DNA of 64,000 bases from SCTD01 sp963784675. GTDB taxonomy: Bacteria; Actinomycetota; Actinomycetes; Mycobacteriales; SCTD01. Numbering within the stretch: position 1 is the first letter of the stretch; every line of letters starts with the position of its first letter. Location of the stretch: assembly GCA_963784675.1 (NCBI GenBank), contig CAWASE010000002.1, positions 363,426 through 427,425 on the forward strand, in the 5' to 3' direction. Made by a program: the position numbers and the translations under genes. The notes below the pieces were generated by a model. The model was not told the DNA's origin. It saw only the letters and a program-made list of their open reading frames with translations, and searched no databases. Below are positions 1-8,766 of the stretch, in pieces.

Positions 1-101
1 TGCCAGACGTGCCAGAGCACCCGGGCCGGGCCGCCGGGTGGTCCGACCCAGACGGCCTCGGAGCGGCGGGTCGCCTCGGCGACCAGGCTGGCGGTGGGCA
101 C
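1..101 (-). CDS. N-terminus of an unrecognised protein, cut by the window edge
   Basis: Reading leftward from a GTG at 101, the frame stays open to the edge for 33 codons. It begins VPTASLVAEATRRSE and continues with a run rich in W, V and H that looks like real protein, because codon third positions are almost all G or C. It would be divergent from the haloperoxidase-like gene at 151, leaving about 50 bases between the starts. No strong ribosome binding site is visible ahead of this GTG, so the true start may differ. I cannot assign a family from so short a piece. Confidence 0.4.
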   Translation of the reverse strand, partial: MPTASLVAEATRRSEAVWVGPPGGPARVLWHVW

Positions 102-150
102 CCGTCATGCTGGCACGCGCCGCCTCGTCGCAGCGGCGAGACTGGGTCGC

Positions 151-1359
151 ATGGGACGTCTCGCCCGGACGCTGCTCGCCGCCGGCCTGCTGGCGTCGGC
201 GCTGTCCGGTTGCTCCAGCGGCGCGGACGCGAGGCCGGTCGTGGACCGCTGGTACGCGCAGACCGCCGCTGCCGTCGCGACCCAGCGCGAGCCCGATCCG
301 GTCCGCACCCGCACCTGGGCGCTGGCCTGGTGGGCCGCCGAGCGGGCCGTCGGCAGCGGCTCCTCCGCCGAGGGCGTCGACGACGCCGCGCTGGCCGGCG
401 CCGTCCACGACGTGCTGACCGCGCTGGTGCCGGAACAGCGACGCGCCGTCGACGACGCGCTCGCCGCCACGCTGGACGGGCTGCCCGACAGCGCGGCCGT
501 CGACGACGCCGTGCTCGCCGGCCGCCGCGCCGCCGCGGCAGTGCTCGCCGAAAGAACGGGTGACGGGCTGACCACGTCGCAGGTGAACACGCCGTTCCCC
601 GGGGTGGCGTCGCCCGGTCCCGGTGACTACGTGCCGACGCCGCCGGAGCGGGCGCCGGGACAGCAGGCCGGCGAGGGGGACGCGACGCCGTTCCTGCTGG
701 GCCGGGTCGACCGCTTCGACCCGGGTCCGCCGCCGGCACCGGGCACCGAGGTCTACCGCCGCGACCTGGCCGAGGTGCGCGAGCTCGGTCGCGACGACAG
801 CGCGACGCGGACCGCCGAGCAGACGGAGCTGGCGCGCTTCTGGGGACCGTCGCTGGTCGAGGTCTTCACGCCGCTGGTCGGCAAGGCCGTGCACGGGCTC
901 GACGCGCGCGCGGCCGCCGGGCTGCTGTCGGACCTGCACCGGGTCAGCCTGGACGCGCAGCTGGCCGTGTACGACGCGAAGTACGTGCACCTGTTCTGGC
1001 GGCCGGTGACGGCGCTGCAGCAGGACGGCGACGGCGACCCGCTGACCCCGCAGGTGCCGGGCTGGCTGCCGCTGCTGGACACCCCGCCGCAGCCGGAGTA
1101 CCCGAGCGCCCACACCACGATCGCGGCGGCCTACGCCGCGGTGCTCACCGCCCGGCTCGGACCCGCACCGGCCGCGCCCCTGACGCTCATCAGCCCCGGC
1201 GTCAAGGGCGTCACCCGCACCTACGCCCGCTGGGAGCAGGTCGTCACCGAGAACGTCGACGCGCGCGTCTGGGCCGGCGTGCACTACCGCCACAGCGACG
1301 AGGTCGGCGCCGAGCTCGGCCGGCAGGTCGCGGCCTACGACCTGGCCCGGGCGCGGTGA
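151..1359 (+). CDS. Vanadium haloperoxidase/PAP2-like lipoprotein
   Basis: The 402-residue product has a lipoprotein signal (MGRLARTLLAAGLLASALSGC), so I start at ATG 151; in-frame codons back to 94 would only extend it upstream of the signal. The C-terminal half has the three blocks of the vanadium chloroperoxidase/PAP2 phosphatase fold: K-x6-RP (KYVHLFWRP, about residue 277), PSAH (about 319) and GVHYRHSDE (about 376). These residues bind phosphate or vanadate and hold the catalytic His. The protein is probably anchored on the outer face of the membrane. Family members include both haloperoxidases and phosphatases, and the sequence alone does not separate them. The gene ends 16 bases before the EamA permease start. 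Confidence 0.75.
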   Translation: MGRLARTLLAAGLLASALSGCSSGADARPVVDRWYAQTAAAVATQREPDPVRTRTWALAWWAAERAVGSGSSAEGVDDAALAGAVHDVLTALVPEQRRAVDDALAATLDGLPDSAAVDDAVLAGRRAAAAVLAERTGDGLTTSQVNTPFPGVASPGPGDYVPTPPERAPGQQAGEGDATPFLLGRVDRFDPGPPPAPGTEVYRRDLAEVRELGRDDSATRTAEQTELARFWGPSLVEVFTPLVGKAVHGLDARAAAGLLSDLHRVSLDAQLAVYDAKYVHLFWRPVTALQQDGDGDPLTPQVPGWLPLLDTPPQPEYPSAHTTIAAAYAAVLTARLGPAPAAPLTLISPGVKGVTRTYARWEQVVTENVDARVWAGVHYRHSDEVGAELGRQVAAYDLARAR

Positions 1360-1375
1360 CGGGCAGACTCCTGCC

Positions 1376-2311
1376 GTGACCACGCGCACCACCTCGCCGC
1401 GGCGGACCGAGCCGGTCGGACGTCCGAGCGGCAGCAACGCCGTCCTGCTCGTGATCGGTCTGTCCGCCGTCAGCACCAGCGGTCCGCTCATCGCGGCGAC
1501 CGCGGTGCCTGCCCTGGCGATCGCCTTCTGGCGCAACGCGCTGGCCGCCGGCGTGCTGCTGCCCGCGGCGCTGCTCACCTGCCGCGACGAGCTGCGCGCC
1601 CTGGACCGGCGCGAGCTGTCGCTGGCGGGCGCCGCCGGCGTGCTGCTGGCGCTGCACTTCGCGACGTGGACGCCGTCGCTGAGCTACACCAGCGTCGCCT
1701 CGGCCACCGCGCTGGTCGCTACGCAGCCGGTCTGGGCGGCTGTGATCTCCGGACTGCGGGGGGCTCCCGTCGGCCGCGCCGTCTGGGCCGGCATCGCCGT
1801 GGCGATGGGCGGGGCGGTGCTGCTGGCCGGCGTCGACCTGCAGGTCAGCGGCCGGGCCCTGCTCGGAGACGGGCTCGCCCTGGCCGGCGGGGCCTTCGCC
1901 GCCCTTTACATGACCGCAGGCAGCGAGGTGCGGCGCAGCGTCTCGACGACCACCTACACGCTGCTCTGCTACGGGACGACCGCTCTGCTGCTGCTGGTCG
2001 TGTGCGTGCTCGGCCGGGTGCAGCTGTCGGGCTACGACGCCGTCGACTGGTGGCGGCTGTTCGCCCTGACCGCCGGCGCGCAGCTGCTCGGGCACTCGCT
2101 GTTCAACCGGGTGCTCAAGGACGTCGGGCCGACGTTCGTCAGCACGCTGATCCTGCTGGAGATCCCCGGCGCCGCCCTGATCGCCGCGCTGCTGCTGGGG
2201 CAGACGCCGCCGCTGCTGGCGGTGCCGGCGGCCGTGCTGCTCATCGTCGGGCTCGGGCTCGTCATCCGCGCGAGCGGCCGCGGCACCGAGCCGTCGGTGC
2301 CGGTCGAGTGA
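1376..2311 (+). CDS. EamA/DMT-family permease
   Basis: This 311-residue hydrophobic protein has about ten predicted membrane segments in two repeated halves, as in the drug/metabolite transporter superfamily. It has the short cytoplasmic connections and small-residue-rich helices of EamA domains (for example FATWTPSLSYTSVASATAL in the first half and GHSLFNRVLKDVGPTFVSTL in the second). The start is GTG 1376 (MTTRTTSPRR). Family members export amino acids or other metabolites, but the substrate cannot be read from sequence. Its TGA overlaps the GTG of the next gene in a GTGA junction, implying translational coupling with the phosphatase-like gene. Confidence 0.8.
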   Translation: MTTRTTSPRRTEPVGRPSGSNAVLLVIGLSAVSTSGPLIAATAVPALAIAFWRNALAAGVLLPAALLTCRDELRALDRRELSLAGAAGVLLALHFATWTPSLSYTSVASATALVATQPVWAAVISGLRGAPVGRAVWAGIAVAMGGAVLLAGVDLQVSGRALLGDGLALAGGAFAALYMTAGSEVRRSVSTTTYTLLCYGTTALLLLVVCVLGRVQLSGYDAVDWWRLFALTAGAQLLGHSLFNRVLKDVGPTFVSTLILLEIPGAALIAALLLGQTPPLLAVPAAVLLIVGLGLVIRASGRGTEPSVPVE

Positions 2312-3264
2312 CGAGCCTGCCGGCGGCTCTGGTCGCGGTCGGCGAGGCCGTGCGCGAGGACGTGCTGGCCGCGTGCCGGGCGCAGTCGGTGGTCGAGCTC
2401 GCCGCCTACGACGACAGCGGCGACGGAGACACGCAGTTCGCGGTCGACAAGGTCTCCGAGCAACGGCTGCTCGCGCTGTGCGAACCGGTGGCACGGCTGC
2501 TCGGTGCGCCGCTGCTGCTGGTCGCCGAGGGGTTGGGGCGCGTCGTCGTCGGGCACGGGGAGCCCGCCTGGACGCTGCTCGTCGACCCGCTGGACGGCAC
2601 CCGCCCGCTCGCGCACCAGAAGCGCTCGGCGTGGTTCCTCGCCGGGCTCGCGCCCGGGACGACGGCGACGCTGGCCGATCTCGTCGTGTCGGTGATGGTC
2701 GAGGTGCCGACCGTGAAGGCCGGCTGGGCCGACGTGCTCGTCGCCGAGGCCGGTCGCTCGACGATCGCGACGCGCGTCGATCTGCGGACGGGCGCCCGTG
2801 CGCCGTTCGCGCTGCACCCGTCGCGCGCCAACGGGCTCGAGCAGGGGTACGGCGGCGTCGCGCGCTACTTCCCGGGGGCGCGTGCCGAGCTGGCCGAGAT
2901 CGACGACGAGGTGCACCGGCGCATCCTCGGCCGGGCCCGCGCCGGCAAGGCGCAGGCCTTCGAGGACCAGTACTGCACCGGCGGGACGATGGCCGAGCTC
3001 GCCTACGGGCACGACCGCTGGGCCGCCGACCTGCGGCCGCTGCTGGGCGACCGGGCCGGCATCTGCGCGCACCCGTACGACCTGGCGGGCTGGCTCGTCC
3101 CGGCCGGGGCCGGTGTGCACGTCGTCCACCCGGACGGTGGCCCGCTGCGGGCGCCGCTGGACCTGGTGGCCGACGTCGCCTGGGCGGCCTATGCCAACGA
3201 CGCAGTGCGGGCGATGGTCGAACCGCACCTGCAGGCGGTGCTGCGCGAGCGAGGGTTGGCCTGA
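2308..3264 (+). CDS. Inositol monophosphatase-family protein
   Basis: The 318-residue product carries the metal-binding signature of the IMPase/FBPase superfamily: VDPLDGTRP (about residues 93-101), with an upstream acidic residue (VAEG) and a C-terminal HPYDLAGWL block matching the (W)D-x-A-G motif. It is a cytoplasmic Mg2+-dependent phosphomonoesterase candidate. Members act on inositol phosphates, nucleotides such as PAP, or sugar phosphates. The region between these motifs is divergent and the preferred substrate is unknown. The start GTG 2308 overlaps the stop of the EamA gene. The best-known alternative role, histidinol-phosphate phosphatase, is not supported by neighbours. Confidence 0.7.
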   Translation: MTSLPAALVAVGEAVREDVLAACRAQSVVELAAYDDSGDGDTQFAVDKVSEQRLLALCEPVARLLGAPLLLVAEGLGRVVVGHGEPAWTLLVDPLDGTRPLAHQKRSAWFLAGLAPGTTATLADLVVSVMVEVPTVKAGWADVLVAEAGRSTIATRVDLRTGARAPFALHPSRANGLEQGYGGVARYFPGARAELAEIDDEVHRRILGRARAGKAQAFEDQYCTGGTMAELAYGHDRWAADLRPLLGDRAGICAHPYDLAGWLVPAGAGVHVVHPDGGPLRAPLDLVADVAWAAYANDAVRAMVEPHLQAVLRERGLA

Positions 3265-3292
3265 ACCGTCTGCGGGCTGGCAGGGTGCAGGC

Positions 3293-3820
3293 ATGGACCA
3301 CGACCCGGACCACGAGCCGCTGCGCGTCGACCGCCCCCGACTCCCTGACGGCTACGGCGTGCCCACCACCGACGGCGCGCTGCTGCCGTGGAGTGACGTG
3401 CGGCAGCGGCTGGTCGACTCCGCGCAGTACTGGCTGGCGACCACCCGCGCCGACGGCCGTCCGCACGTCGTCCCGCGCTGGGGCGTCTGGCTGGACGACC
3501 GGCTGTACTACGACGGGTCGCCCGAGACGCTGCACGCCCGGATCCTGCGCCGGTCGTCGGCCTGCACGCTGCACCTGGAGGACGGCTGGCAGGCCGTCAT
3601 CGTCGACGGCGAGGCGCGTCCCGCCAAGCCGCCGGGGCTCGTCCTGGGTGGCCGCATCGCGGCGGAGATGGGCCGCAAGTACGCGGCCAAGGACTACGCA
3701 CCGGCCGCGGACGCGTGGGAGGGCGAGGCCGCCGGCGGGCTGTGCGTGTTCACCCCCGCCAAGGCGCTGGCGTGGTTCGCGTTCCCGACCGATGTGACAC
3801 GGTTCGCCTTCCCGTCCTGA
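3293..3820 (+). CDS. Pyridoxamine 5'-phosphate oxidase-family (split-barrel) protein
   Basis: This 175-residue protein reads as a flavin-reductase-like split barrel. The stretch WLATTRADGRPHVVPRWGVWLDDRLYYDG (only part is motif: LATTRADGRPHVVP) is the typical second and third strand of PNPOx-like proteins, followed by a strand ending CTLHLEDGWQAVIVDGEA. Actinobacteria have many such proteins using FMN, F420 or heme, and the cofactor here cannot be fixed. The start ATG lies 28 bases after the previous stop, so it may be cotranscribed. A role in F420-dependent or detoxifying redox chemistry is inference only. Confidence 0.7.
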   Translation: MDHDPDHEPLRVDRPRLPDGYGVPTTDGALLPWSDVRQRLVDSAQYWLATTRADGRPHVVPRWGVWLDDRLYYDGSPETLHARILRRSSACTLHLEDGWQAVIVDGEARPAKPPGLVLGGRIAAEMGRKYAAKDYAPAADAWEGEAAGGLCVFTPAKALAWFAFPTDVTRFAFPS

Positions 3821-3881
3821 CCCTGTCCAGAGGCAGCACCGCGCCCTTGCCCCGTGCCTGCCGACCGCCCACACTCAGGCC

Positions 3882-4220
3882 ATGACCACGACGGCGCAGT
3901 CCTGGGTGCTGCTCGGGCTCATGGGCACCTTCGTCACCGGCCTGTTCGTCGCCATGACGCTCGTGACCTCGAGTCTGCGGGGCGAGCTCCGCGGGCTGGC
4001 GGACGGGCTGCGCGGTGAGTTCGGCGGCCTGCGGGGCGAGTTCGGCGGCTTGCGGGGTGAGTTCGGCGGCCTGCGGGGCGAGATGAACGCGCGGTTCGAT
4101 GCGGTCGACACCCGGTTCGACGCCGTCGACACCCGCCTGGACGGCGTCGACCGGCGCCTGGACCATCTCGACCGCGACGTCCAGGCGCTGACCGACCGGG
4201 TGTTCCGCGACCGGCCGTAG
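3882..4220 (+). CDS. Small membrane-anchored coiled-coil protein with heptad repeats
   Basis: The 112-residue product has one N-terminal membrane helix (about residues 7-30, ending MTLVTSSL). The rest is almost wholly repetitive: GLRGEFG three times and a fourth GLRGEMN (about residues 42-69), then RFDAVDT, RFDAVDT, RLDGVDR, RLDHLDR (about 71-98). These seven-residue units predict a continuous coiled coil facing one side of the membrane. Similar short proteins with R-x-D-x-V-D repeats are common in bacteria and their function is unknown. The gene stands alone, with a 61-base gap upstream and 137 bases downstream. Confidence 0.65.
   Translation: MTTTAQSWVLLGLMGTFVTGLFVAMTLVTSSLRGELRGLADGLRGEFGGLRGEFGGLRGEFGGLRGEMNARFDAVDTRFDAVDTRLDGVDRRLDHLDRDVQALTDRVFRDRP
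4005..4175 (+). repeat. Two adjoining arrays of 21-bp in-frame tandem repeats
   Basis: Inside the coiled-coil gene, bases 4005-4067 are three copies of a 21-bp unit coding GLRGEFG, with a degenerate fourth. Bases 4092-4175 are four 21-bp units coding R-x-D-x-x-D-x. The copies differ mainly at third codon positions (ggcctg/ggcttg, ggcgag/ggtgag). The unit length equals one coiled-coil heptad, so copy-number change would lengthen the coil without breaking frame. Confidence 0.8.
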
Positions 4221-4357
4221 ACCGGAGCCGGCCGGCTCCCGTGACCGTTCTCACCCGGTACGGCTGGCCGCCCCCCGGCGTGCGGTGGGACACTCGGACG
4301 TCGCACGCGCGCCACGTGCGTGCGACGCCGTCCGGACGTCGACGAGGGAGATCCACC

Positions 4358-5560
4358 ATGCCGCGCCTAGCCAACACCGAGGGGCTCACCGAGGTCCAGG
4401 TCGAGATCCTGGACACCGTGCGCGGGTTCGTCGACAAGGAGATCATCCCGTACGCCACCGACCTCGAGCACAAGGACGAGTTCCCAGAGGCGATCGTGGA
4501 GGGCATGAAGGAGATGGGCCTGTTCGGGCTCATGATCCCGGAGGAGTTCGGCGGGCTCGGCGAGTCGCTGCTGACCTACGCCCTGGTGGTCGAGCAGATC
4601 GCCCGCGGCTGGATGAGCGTCTCCGGCGTCATCAACACGCACTTCATCGTCGCGTACATGCTGATGCACCACGGCACCGACGAGCAGAAGACCCGCCTGC
4701 TGCCGCAGATGGCCGCCGGTGACCTGCGCGGGGGCTTCTCGATGAGCGAGCCCGGCTGCGGTTCCGACGTCGCCGCCATCAAGAGCAAGGGCGTCCGCGA
4801 CGGCGACGAGTACGTGCTGGACGGCCAGAAGATGTGGCTCACCAACGGCGCCCGCGCCGGCCTGATCGCCACCCTGGTCAAGACCGACGAGGGCAGCGAC
4901 TCGGTCTACAAGAACATGTCGACCTTCCTCATCGAGAAGGAGGCCGGCTTCGGCGAGACCGCCCAGGGCGTCACGATCCCCGGCAAGATCGAGAAGATGG
5001 GCTACAAGGGCGTCGAGACGACCGAGATGATCCTGGACGCCGCCCGCGTGCCGGCGTCGACGATCCTGGGCGGCGAGGCCGGCCGCGGCAAGGGCTTCTA
5101 CCAGATGATGGACGGTGTCGAGGTCGGCCGCGTGAACGTCGCCGCCCGTGCCTGCGGCATCTCGATCCGCGCCTTCGAGCTGGCGATCCAGTACGCGCAG
5201 CAGCGCTCGACCTTCGGCAAGCCCATCGCCCAGCACCAGGCGATCCAGTTCAAGCTCGCCGAGATGGCCACCAAGGTCGAGGCCGCGCACGCGCTGATGG
5301 TGAACGCCGCCCGGCTCAAGGACGCCGGCAAGCGCAACGACGTCGAGGCCGGCATGGCCAAGCTGCTCGCGAGCGAGTACTGCGCCGAGGTCACCCAGGA
5401 GAGCTTCCGCATCCACGGGGGCTACGGCTACTCCAAGGAGTACGAGATCGAGCGCCTCATGCGCGAGGCGCCGTTCCTGCTCATCGGCGAGGGCACCAGC
5501 GAGATCCAGAAGACGATCATCAGCCGCGGTCTGCTCAAGGACTACGCCCTCAAGGGCTGA
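4358..5560 (+). CDS. Acyl-CoA dehydrogenase
   Basis: This 400-residue FAD enzyme oxidises acyl-CoA to trans-2-enoyl-CoA in the cytoplasm. All three domains are present: N-terminal helices (MPRLANTEGL to about 120), the middle beta-barrel with GGFSMSEPGCGSDVAAIK (flavin/acyl binding), and the C-terminal helical domain with RSTFGKPIAQHQAIQ and the GEGTSEIQ motif, whose Glu is the usual catalytic base. The start ATG 4358 follows a good ribosome site (gagggag). The same frame is open upstream, but that sequence lacks family similarity. A MaoC hydratase gene 1.7 kb downstream could take the next step in a degradation pathway. Confidence 0.92.
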   Translation: MPRLANTEGLTEVQVEILDTVRGFVDKEIIPYATDLEHKDEFPEAIVEGMKEMGLFGLMIPEEFGGLGESLLTYALVVEQIARGWMSVSGVINTHFIVAYMLMHHGTDEQKTRLLPQMAAGDLRGGFSMSEPGCGSDVAAIKSKGVRDGDEYVLDGQKMWLTNGARAGLIATLVKTDEGSDSVYKNMSTFLIEKEAGFGETAQGVTIPGKIEKMGYKGVETTEMILDAARVPASTILGGEAGRGKGFYQMMDGVEVGRVNVAARACGISIRAFELAIQYAQQRSTFGKPIAQHQAIQFKLAEMATKVEAAHALMVNAARLKDAGKRNDVEAGMAKLLASEYCAEVTQESFRIHGGYGYSKEYEIERLMREAPFLLIGEGTSEIQKTIISRGLLKDYALKG

Positions 5561-5574
5561 CGCCTCCACCGCTG

Positions 5575-6168
5575 ATGCCCCTGGACCCCGACGTCGTCCT
5601 GCTGCAGGTCGAGGCGACGCTGCTGGCCGCGCTGGGGCAGGACAGCGGCCGGGCCGGGGTCAGCTTCCTGGGTGCCGAGCGCATCGACGTGCTGCGCTTC
5701 GGTCCGGACCCCGACGGGCTGGTGCGCTACGTGACCCTCGGGCTCAGCCGCGCGCCGATGGGCGACCCCGGGGCACTGGTGGTGCTCGAGGACGGCCCGC
5801 GCGCCGAGCTGCTGCTCAGCGTGCGCGACCGGCACGACGACGTGCTTCGCCGGCTGGCGGTGCTGGCCGCCAGCCCGGCCGTCGAGGGCATCGTGCTCAC
5901 GCCGGGTGCCGGCCTGGACCTCGGCGAGGCGCTCTGGGACGGCGCCCCGTTCACCGCCGTGCTGGTGGGCGAACCCGGGGCGGCGGTGCCCGACGTCGAG
6001 CTCGACGGCTACGAGCCGGTGCGCTTCCTGCCGCTGCTGCCGATGACGCCGAACGAGGCCGCGTGGAAGCGGGTGCACGGCGCCGCGGCGCTGCAGCAGC
6101 GCTGGTTGGACCGCGGCACCGACCTGCGCGACCCGCGACGGGCCGAGGTCGAGCTCACCGCGCCGTAG
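5575..6168 (+). CDS. Suppressor-of-fused (Sufu) domain protein
   Basis: This 197-residue soluble protein starts at ATG 5575, 14 bases after the dehydrogenase stop. Its pattern fits the bacterial Sufu-like family: an early strand RYVTLGLSRAPM, then RAELLLSVR, and a C-terminal block ending in FLPLLPMTPNEAAWKRVHG. Bacterial Sufu-domain proteins are widespread in actinobacteria, often linked to toxin-immunity loci, but no toxin gene is visible nearby. Its cellular role is unknown. Assignment rests on motif memory, not a search. Confidence 0.6.
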   Translation: MPLDPDVVLLQVEATLLAALGQDSGRAGVSFLGAERIDVLRFGPDPDGLVRYVTLGLSRAPMGDPGALVVLEDGPRAELLLSVRDRHDDVLRRLAVLAASPAVEGIVLTPGAGLDLGEALWDGAPFTAVLVGEPGAAVPDVELDGYEPVRFLPLLPMTPNEAAWKRVHGAAALQQRWLDRGTDLRDPRRAEVELTAP

Positions 6169-6188
6169 CGGCGGGGCAGGATGCCCGC

Positions 6189-7239
6189 ATGGGCGTGCAC
6201 GAGCTGGCAGAGCGGTTCGTGGCCCAGGCCCGCTTCTGCGCCGGAGCCGGTTCGCCGTTCATGAACGAGCTGCTGCTCGGCGCCGGGCAGGACCTGCGCG
6301 ACGGCGGTCCGACCGCCGAGCTGCTGGCGCCGCTGGCGGACGACCCGCCCGGCAGCGTCCCGGCGCTGCGGCTGGCCGGGGCCCTGCACCGGCTCGTGCT
6401 GGAGCGCCGGGCTCCCGGTCTGGCGCTGCACTACCCGAGCGTCGGCGGCACGCCCGGCGCGCTGTGGCCGGCGGCGCGGGAGGTCGTCGCCGAGCACCAG
6501 CCGGCGCTCGTCGGAACTGGTGCGCCGCCCGGTGCAGACCAACGAGGTCGGACGCAGCGCCGCGCTGCTGGCCGGCCTGACGCAGATCGCGCACGACACC
6601 GGGCTCCCGGTCCGACTGCTCGAGATCGGTGCGAGCGCCGGGCTGAACCTGCTGGTCGACCGGTTCGCCCACCCGCTGCCCGACGGGCGGGTCCTCGGCG
6701 CCCCCGGGTCTGCCGTGCACCTTGGCGGCTCGTTCCTGGGCCGGCCGCTGCCGCCGGCGGGCCCGGAGATCATCGAGCGGCGCGGCTGCGACCCCGCGCC
6801 GGTCGACCCGTGCTCCACCGAGGGCAGGCTCACGCTCACCTCCTACGTCTGGGCCGACCAGCGCGACCGGCTCGAACGGTTGCGGGCGGCGCTGACGGTG
6901 GCGGCGGCGCACCCGGTGCCGGTCGAGCGGTCGGGCGCGGGAGCGTTCCTGGAGCGGGAGCTCGGCAGCTCCCGTCCGGGCGTCGTCACGGTCGTCTGGC
7001 ACTCGGTGGTGCGGCAGTACCTCTCGCCCCACGAGCGCGACCGGGTCGACGCCGCGCTCGCCGCCGCCGGTCGGCAGGCCAGCGTCCGGGCGCCGCTGGC
7101 GCACCTCGCGTTGGAGCCGACCGCCCCCGCCGGCGGCGCGCACGGCTCCTTCGCGCTGACCCTGACCTCGTGGCCGCGCGGTCGTACCCGGGTGCTGGCC
7201 GACTGCGGAGGGCACGGACCCCCGATCGTGTGGCACTGA
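6189..7239 (+). pseudogene. DUF2332-family protein, frameshifted by one extra G
   Basis: The first 108 codons from ATG 6189 (MGVHELAERFVAQARFCAG) and the last 240 codons from about 6520 (RRPVQTNEVGRSAALL ... GHGPPIVWH) are two parts of one DUF2332 protein in different frames. At 6510-6518 the sequence gtcggaact reads V-G-T. Removing one G at 6513/6514 gives V-E-L-V-R-R-P-V-Q-T-N-E-V and joins the halves into about 349 residues, the usual family length. The function of DUF2332 is unknown; the LLEIGASAGLNLL block resembles the SAM-binding loop of methyltransferases. I judge a sequencing error more likely than true decay, because no other lesion is present. Confidence 0.8.
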
Positions 7240-7282
7240 CCGTCTGCGAGGATCGGGCTCCACCCCGACAGCAGGAGGATCA

Positions 7283-7783
7283 GTGCAGTTCGGTCGGTAC
7301 TACGAGGAGTTCGAGGTCGGCGCGGTCTACAAGCACTGGCCGGGAAAGACCGTCACCGAGTACGACGACCATCTGTTCTGCCTGCTCACCATGAACCACC
7401 ACCCGCTGCACCTGGACGCGACCTACGCCGCGACCACGCAGCAGGGCCGCAACGTCGTCGTCGGCAACTACGTCTACTCGTTGCTGCTGGGCATGTCGGT
7501 CTCGGACGTGTCCGGTCGGGCGATCGCGAACCTGGAGGTCGAGAGCCTCAAGCACGTGTTCCCGACCTTCCACGGCGACACCATCTACGGCCAGACCGAG
7601 GTGCTCGACAAGACCGAGAGCAAGAGCAAGGACGACCGCGGCGTCGTCTACGTCGAGACCAAGGGCTACAACCAGGACGGCGTCCTGGTGTGCATCTTCC
7701 GGCGCAAGGTGATGATCCCCAAGCGCAGCTACGCCGAGACGACCGGTGGCGAGTTCCCCGGGCGTCCCGAGCTCCGCGAGTAG
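7283..7783 (+). CDS. MaoC-family dehydratase
   Basis: The 166-residue hot-dog-fold protein has the hydratase block LTMNHHPLHLD (about residues 33-43). The D/H-x(4)-N-P-x-H pattern of MaoC enzymes is present in the form N-H-H-P-L-H. It also has the second block GNYVYSLLLGMS. Such enzymes add water to enoyl-CoA thioesters; the closest families include mesaconyl-CoA and similar small-acid hydratases. The GTG start at 7283 sits behind a perfect aggagg site. It may partner the acyl-CoA dehydrogenase at 4358, although two unrelated genes lie between them. Confidence 0.85.
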   Translation: MQFGRYYEEFEVGAVYKHWPGKTVTEYDDHLFCLLTMNHHPLHLDATYAATTQQGRNVVVGNYVYSLLLGMSVSDVSGRAIANLEVESLKHVFPTFHGDTIYGQTEVLDKTESKSKDDRGVVYVETKGYNQDGVLVCIFRRKVMIPKRSYAETTGGEFPGRPELRE

Positions 7784-7839
7784 CAGCCTCACCCGGACGC
7801 CGCAGGTTGCCGCGGCGTCGACGGGGCACAACGCCGACC

Positions 7840-8037
7840 ATGATTACTCTCCTGGTCATCGTCGGGATCACCGTGGTCGTCGTGGCCGGCCTGGTGGCTA
7901 CCGGGGCCCTCGACCGAGGTCCTCGTCGCGTCAGCCGGACGGTGCGCCGGCGGCCGGTGCAGCGCGTCGTGGAAGAGCCGGTGGTCGCCCGGCGGGTCGT
8001 CGAGGAGGAGATCCCGGTCCGTCGCGTCGTCGACTGA
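7840..8037 (+). CDS. Small single-span membrane protein
   Basis: This 65-residue protein starts at ATG 7840 with a hydrophobic helix (residues 2-23, LLVIVGITVVVVAGLVATG). A very basic tail follows, in which R-R-V-V-(E/D) patterns recur (QRVVEEPV, ARRVVEEEI, VRRVVD). The tail should sit in the cytoplasm. No family is recognised. The repeated RRVV motif suggests internal duplication or a low-complexity protein-protein or nucleic-acid contact surface, but this is inference. Confidence 0.5.
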   Translation: MITLLVIVGITVVVVAGLVATGALDRGPRRVSRTVRRRPVQRVVEEPVVARRVVEEEIPVRRVVD

Positions 8038-8089
8038 CCGGTCTCGCCGGGGCCTTGACCTGGACCGACGTCTGGCGGACGGTCATCAG

Positions 8090-8713
8090 GTGACTCCTGC
8101 CACCTGCCCCCGGTGCGGCAGCGTGCTGCGCGCCCCGGGGCTCATGACCAGCACCTTCGACTGCGACGCGCACGGACCGGTGCTGCCGCTGCAGACCTGG
8201 CCCCGCCTCAGCAGCGAGGTGCTGGCGCAGACCGCCGCCGACTCGGCCGTCCCGGTCTGGTCGCCGCTCCCGCTGCTGGCCGGCTGGACCGTCACCGGGC
8301 TCGCCGCGGCGCGCGAGCCGCGCAGTCCGGCCCGCGCGGTGGCGCTCGCCCTGTCCGGACCGTCCCCGCTCGGTGGCCCGGCCGACCTGGTGCTCGTTGC
8401 GGAAGAGCCTGGGACGGGGCTCGGCGGTCGTCTCAGCGGGGTCGGCGCCCTGGACCCCGGCTGCGTGGCGGACGGCGCCCCCGACGCCAAGGTGCTGGCT
8501 GCCGGGCACCCGACGGCGTTGTGGCGCTGCGCGAGCAGCCCGGACCGCATCGCCTTCGCCGGTGAGGCGCTGGGGGTCTGGTTGTGGGCGGTCCTGTGGC
8601 CGCCGGCTGCCGAGCTCGTCCTGCTCGAGCACGTCGAGCTGCACGACCTGCGCCACGAGTCCCACGCGGGCGAGGGCCTGCCGTTCGGGGCGCCGACCAC
8701 GCGGCTGGACTGA
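8090..8713 (+). CDS. DUF6758-family protein with N-terminal zinc-ribbon-like motif
   Basis: The 207-residue product begins MTPATCPRCGSVLRAPGLMTSTFDCDAHG. The CPRC ... CDAH cysteines and histidine look like half of a treble-clef or zinc ribbon (keep only CPRC and C-x-x-H as evidence). The remainder matches the actinobacterial DUF6758 pattern: a segment LPLLAGWTVTGLAAA, a central P-A-D-L-V-L-V-A-E-E-P-G block and a C-terminal HDLRHESHAGEGLPFGAPTTRL. Function is unknown. It lies just upstream of the PHP phosphoesterase and the TPM-like gene, an arrangement I recall as common in actinobacteria. Confidence 0.6.
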   Translation: MTPATCPRCGSVLRAPGLMTSTFDCDAHGPVLPLQTWPRLSSEVLAQTAADSAVPVWSPLPLLAGWTVTGLAAAREPRSPARAVALALSGPSPLGGPADLVLVAEEPGTGLGGRLSGVGALDPGCVADGAPDAKVLAAGHPTALWRCASSPDRIAFAGEALGVWLWAVLWPPAAELVLLEHVELHDLRHESHAGEGLPFGAPTTRLD

Positions 8714-8766
8714 ACCTGCCCCGCCGCTAGCCTCGGGGTCATGCTCCCCGGCGACCCGCTCCTGCC

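Noticed and set aside
1244..3874. 876-codon open frame on the minus strand
   Set aside because: It runs antisense across the EamA, IMPase-like and PNPOx-like genes. Its translation is Arg/Pro/Gly-rich with no family features, as expected for the opposite frame of GC-rich coding DNA.
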